From: Marinilabiliaceae bacterium JC040
GTDB taxonomy: Bacteria > Bacteroidota > Bacteroidia > Bacteroidales > Marinifilaceae
Assembly (NCBI GenBank): GCA_022496785.1
Contig: SNAP01000001.1
Location: 372,001-436,000 of the forward strand
DNA: 64,000 nt
Reading direction: 5' to 3'
In this document: positions 61,494 through 64,000 of the stretch, piece after piece
How the letters are laid out: every line of letters starts with the position of its first letter
How positions within the stretch are numbered: the stretch's first letter is position 1
Translations under genes and position numbers: made by a program
Notes under the pieces: model-generated
What the model saw: only the letters and a program-made list of their open reading frames with translations
Database searches by the model: none
Told to the model about the DNA's origin: nothing

Positions 61494-62516
61494 TTATTTA
61501 CTTAAAAGAGGAAGGTGAATACTATAATTTGTATTTTTTTCTATTATTATTTTCTTATCTGTAAAGAATTGGTATCTAGATATAATATTATTTACTCCTA
61601 TTTTATTTGAGATTTCTTTATTTAATTTTGGGTTTATATTATTTGTGATAATAAGGTACTCTTCTGTATTCTTAATCTCAATTGTGATGGGTTTATCTTC
61701 TGAAATAATATTGTGTTTGAATATATTCTCAAATATAATTTGTAGGGCTAAACTTATAGTATATTTATTTTTTACATCTTCTGTAAGTTCAATATTAAAA
61801 GATATTCCATTCTCAAAACGTATTTTTTGTAGAAATAGATATCTTTTTATAAATGTTATTTCTTCGCTAATTAAGCTTATTTCTTGATCTTTTTGTTCTA
61901 GAATATATCTATATATACTTGCTAGTTCTTGTACAAATTTTTCTGCAGTTTTAGGTTCTTCTTCTATTAATGATGAAAGAGTATTTAAACTATTAAAGAA
62001 AAAATGAGGATCCGTTTGGCTTTTTAGTGCTGAATATTGAGATGAAATATTTTCTTTTTCAAGTTCCTTTTGTTTTATAATTGAGTTTTTCCAGTGAATC
62101 ATAAATGATTTTGCATGAAAGATTGTTGATATAGCTGCTGCTACTGTAAATATTATGAAATTTTTCCAGATTCTATTAGCAGAAAGAAGTAATGAAATAT
62201 CTCCTTTGTTTAAAACTTTAATAATAAATATATCTACACCAATTACTACTATAAGTAAGAAAATTGTATTTGCTATAAACCCAACTATAAGTCTTAGATT
62301 TGTTTGTTCTAGCCAATCGAATTTAGAGTCTAGAATATCTGCTAATATTTTACTGCCTAATCCAAAACCAAAACAATAAATTGCTGAAACTAGTGTGCAT
62401 AAAAAGATGTTTATTAAATTTATTTGTGGACAAAAGACTACGGAACTTACTATTGAAAAGATAATAGTAAGTATTGTAGGCATTATGAGTGATTTTTTAT
62501 TTATCTTTCTTAGCAT
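61494..62516 (-). CDS. LytS-type sensor histidine kinase
   Basis: This 340-residue protein has four N-terminal membrane helices (about 10-135) and a His_kinase core (DPHFFFNSLNTLSSLIEEEP; phospho-acceptor His171), LEQKDQEISLISEE and a terminal ATPase region. It signals to the adjacent LytTR regulator. Its start overlaps the TPR gene by 20 nt, with a possible later start at 62483. Confidence 0.9.
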   Translation of the reverse strand: MLRKINKKSLIMPTILTIIFSIVSSVVFCPQINLINIFLCTLVSAIYCFGFGLGSKILADILDSKFDWLEQTNLRLIVGFIANTIFLLIVVIGVDIFIIKVLNKGDISLLLSANRIWKNFIIFTVAAAISTIFHAKSFMIHWKNSIIKQKELEKENISSQYSALKSQTDPHFFFNSLNTLSSLIEEEPKTAEKFVQELASIYRYILEQKDQEISLISEEITFIKRYLFLQKIRFENGISFNIELTEDVKNKYTISLALQIIFENIFKHNIISEDKPITIEIKNTEEYLIITNNINPKLNKEISNKIGVNNIISRYQFFTDKKIIIEKNTNYSIHLPLLSK

Positions 62517-63144
62517 TATCTCTATTTTTTAATACTTGTACAGCTTGCTGTTTTCCCCAATTTGGGTAGAAAGCTTCTTTTGATTTAAATTTATTAAATA
62601 AATCAATTGCTTTTTCCAATTGTTTATAGAATTTATCAGTTTTTGCTCCTGTAAATGATGCTGTGTTTATTTGAAATTGAGAAAGAAGATATAAAGCTCT
62701 AGGGTTTTTAGGTTCTAATTCTAGAGCTTCAGTATATGAGTTTATTATAGATTTGGAATATTTTTTACCATTCTCCATAGGATTTTGTATTATCTTTAAT
62801 GTATTAATTAATCCTTCAGCACACTTTATTTCTGCTCGATTTGCATTTCTTTGTTTTGATATTGATATATATTTTTCAGCCTTTATAATCTTTTGATTAA
62901 TTAGAGTTTGACTTTTACAAGAGAAAGAATCGAATATATTTACTAAGGCAACATAATAGGGAGGTATCCATTCCTTTTTTTCGACTTGACTAACTCTCTC
63001 AAATATTGCAATTGCTTTTATATTATTACCTTTAGACCATTCTTGCATTCCAGAACCCATAGTTTGTTGATAAGTGTTCTGAGCTTTTGCATTCAAGGAA
63101 ATAATTCCAAGAATTAATATTATTGTAATTTTTATATTCTTCAT
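62497..63144 (-). CDS. Secreted TPR-like protein of the LytS/LytTR operon
   Basis: This 215-residue protein has a signal peptide (ending LNAKAQ) and TPR-like helices (IKAIAIFERVSQVEKKEWIP, SYTEALELEPKNPRALYLLS). It resembles the small periplasmic TPR proteins that accompany LytS/LytTR, DUF2141 and TonB receptor genes in Bacteroidota, and probably scaffolds or senses. It follows DUF2141 by 4 nt. Confidence 0.8.
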   Translation of the reverse strand: MKNIKITIILILGIISLNAKAQNTYQQTMGSGMQEWSKGNNIKAIAIFERVSQVEKKEWIPPYYVALVNIFDSFSCKSQTLINQKIIKAEKYISISKQRNANRAEIKCAEGLINTLKIIQNPMENGKKYSKSIINSYTEALELEPKNPRALYLLSQFQINTASFTGAKTDKFYKQLEKAIDLFNKFKSKEAFYPNWGKQQAVQVLKNRDNAKKDK

Positions 63145-63148
63145 ATTT

Positions 63149-63568
63149 CTAGAATTTAATAGTTTGTGTAATATTTTCTTTTCCTATTTTAAATTTAGCA
63201 TCTTTAAATGATGGAGGTCCAAATGTTCCTTTTGCATTATTTGAAGCAGCAGTTGGTTCTTTTGGTATACCTAGGAAGTTAAAATCAAGTTTTTTGTTTG
63301 AATTGATATCATGAATTATGGAGATTGCATAAGTTCCTGGTTCTATATCTTTGAATATTATAGTAGATTTTTTATTCTTTATTTTCCCTATTGATTTTAA
63401 ATATGGTTTTTTAAGAAAATCTTTCTTGCATGAATATATTGCTACCATCAATATTCCTTTGTTACTTTTTATGTTTGTAACTTTTATTGTTATTGACTTC
63501 TTTTCTATCTGTGCATTTGAATTTAGATAGAAAATTGTGAAGAATATTAATACGAGTATCTTTTTCAT
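63149..63568 (-). CDS. DUF2141-domain secreted protein
   Basis: This 139-residue protein has a signal peptide (ending LNSNAQ) and the DUF2141 pattern: GILMVAIYSCKKDFL, AISIIHDINSNKKLDFNFLG, and PTAASNNAKGTFGPPSFKDA. The family has unknown function and is common in Bacteroidota next to TonB receptors and LytTR systems, as here. Confidence 0.88.
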   Translation of the reverse strand: MKKILVLIFFTIFYLNSNAQIEKKSITIKVTNIKSNKGILMVAIYSCKKDFLKKPYLKSIGKIKNKKSTIIFKDIEPGTYAISIIHDINSNKKLDFNFLGIPKEPTAASNNAKGTFGPPSFKDAKFKIGKENITQTIKF

Positions 63569-63665
63569 AATCTTAATTTTAAATTTATATATGCTAATTT
63601 AGTATCTTATTGGTAATAATTCAATATTAAATTACTGACTTGTTGATTCTTTATGACGAGCCGTA

Positions 63666-64000
63666 TTATAGTGTATCTAGTTGATTTAATTTTTTGTTTT
63701 TGCTTAAGGTTATAAATAGTCCTAGCATTATAAATCTTTTTTGAGAAGGTCTTATATTTTGTCTTTCATATATACCAATATCGTTTCTGTTATTTGCATA
63801 TTTGTATGAATAGATATTATTGAATCCTAGTAGGTTATTAATTGAAAGATATAAAATGGTTTGCTGTGAAATTAAATACGAAAAACTAAGGCTTAAATCG
63901 TTATAGGCATTTGAAGTTTCATTCATAAATGTTTTCTTATTTGGATTGTGGTAGGGTCTCCCTGAATTGAAGGAGTAACTTGTACTAATAAGAGTTTTAA
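63666..64000 (-). CDS. C-terminal end of a TonB-dependent receptor (5' end outside window)
   Basis: The reverse frame is open from the window edge to a TAA at 63666. It gives 111 codons of beta-barrel end: TSYSFNSGRPYHNPN, AYNDLSLSFSYLISQQTILY, INNLLGFNNIYSYKYANNRN and RFIMLGLFITLSKNKK. SGRPYHNPN and NLLGFNNI(Y) are typical of the last strands of Bacteroidota TonB-dependent receptors. An internal Met at 63926 is not the start. It heads the DUF2141-TPR-LytS-LytTR gene set. Confidence 0.85.
   Translation of the reverse strand, partial: KTLISTSYSFNSGRPYHNPNKKTFMNETSNAYNDLSLSFSYLISQQTILYLSINNLLGFNNIYSYKYANNRNDIGIYERQNIRPSQKRFIMLGLFITLSKNKKLNQLDTL

Overview
The window is strongly AT-rich and reads as chromosome of an anaerobic member of the Bacteroidota, most likely Bacteroidales. 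The evidence is the gene set: a 624-residue IspG with the large internal insertion, GldA-type ABC ATPase, SPOR lipoproteins, TonB-dependent receptors, a GLPGLI protein, a 6-bladed beta-propeller lipoprotein, DUF2141 with a LytS/LytTR pair, a monomeric [FeFe] hydrogenase and ISAon1-type transposase remnants. Promoters follow the Bacteroidota pattern TTTG-N19 to N23-TAnnTTTG, for example ahead of tRNA-Gln, tRNA-Cys, the CAT tRNA and the GLPGLI gene. GC content and phylogeny were not computed.

Positions 1-29,350 are mainly conserved housekeeping genes in compact operons: peptidyl-prolyl isomerase, rhodanese and SpoIID proteins; mgsA; two SPOR lipoproteins; a PAP2-like membrane protein with rpoN and asnS; hemW with gldA; ispG; a cysteate-synthase-like PLP enzyme; a flippase-like protein with mutL and folB; tonB; hflX; a giant NtrY-like histidine kinase with rlmH. 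A small accessory patch at 13.0-17.1 kb holds two PH-domain paralogues, a RhuM-like plus Fic/Doc toxin-antitoxin-like operon and a decayed ISAon1-family transposase. The [FeFe] hydrogenase lies next to it.

Positions 29,350-64,000 are accessory and more loosely packed. They hold a second, internally deleted copy of the same IS with visible terminal inverted repeats (30,343-31,123). Next comes a two-gene candidate conflict module: a membrane protein with the YEATS-associated type of N-terminus and a C-terminal winged helix, followed by a DUF4062 protein (31,711-33,582). A metallophore-type uptake locus follows, with an AraC regulator, a FyuA-like receptor, a methyltransferase and an exact 14-bp direct repeat at a 21-bp period beside the receptor promoter. 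After that come an HNH protein, a Sel1 protein, a SAP protein, a Nudix plus PLD-helicase (DUF3427-like) pair and an arsenic operon (acr3, arsC).

From 47.6 kb onward lie a TPR/HTH sensor-regulator, envelope lipoproteins, a membrane-anchored MutS-like ATPase, a zinc-ribbon membrane protein with a catalytically dead transglutaminase-like domain, a GLPGLI protein, an active-looking transglutaminase-like exported protein, an AIM24-family protein, and the common Bacteroidota set LytTR regulator, LytS kinase, TPR, DUF2141 and TonB receptor, which runs off the end.

The best candidates for undescribed biology are the membrane/winged-helix plus DUF4062 pair, the Nudix-helicase unit, and an unknown operator placed identically 11 nt upstream of two -7 boxes 7.3 kb apart.
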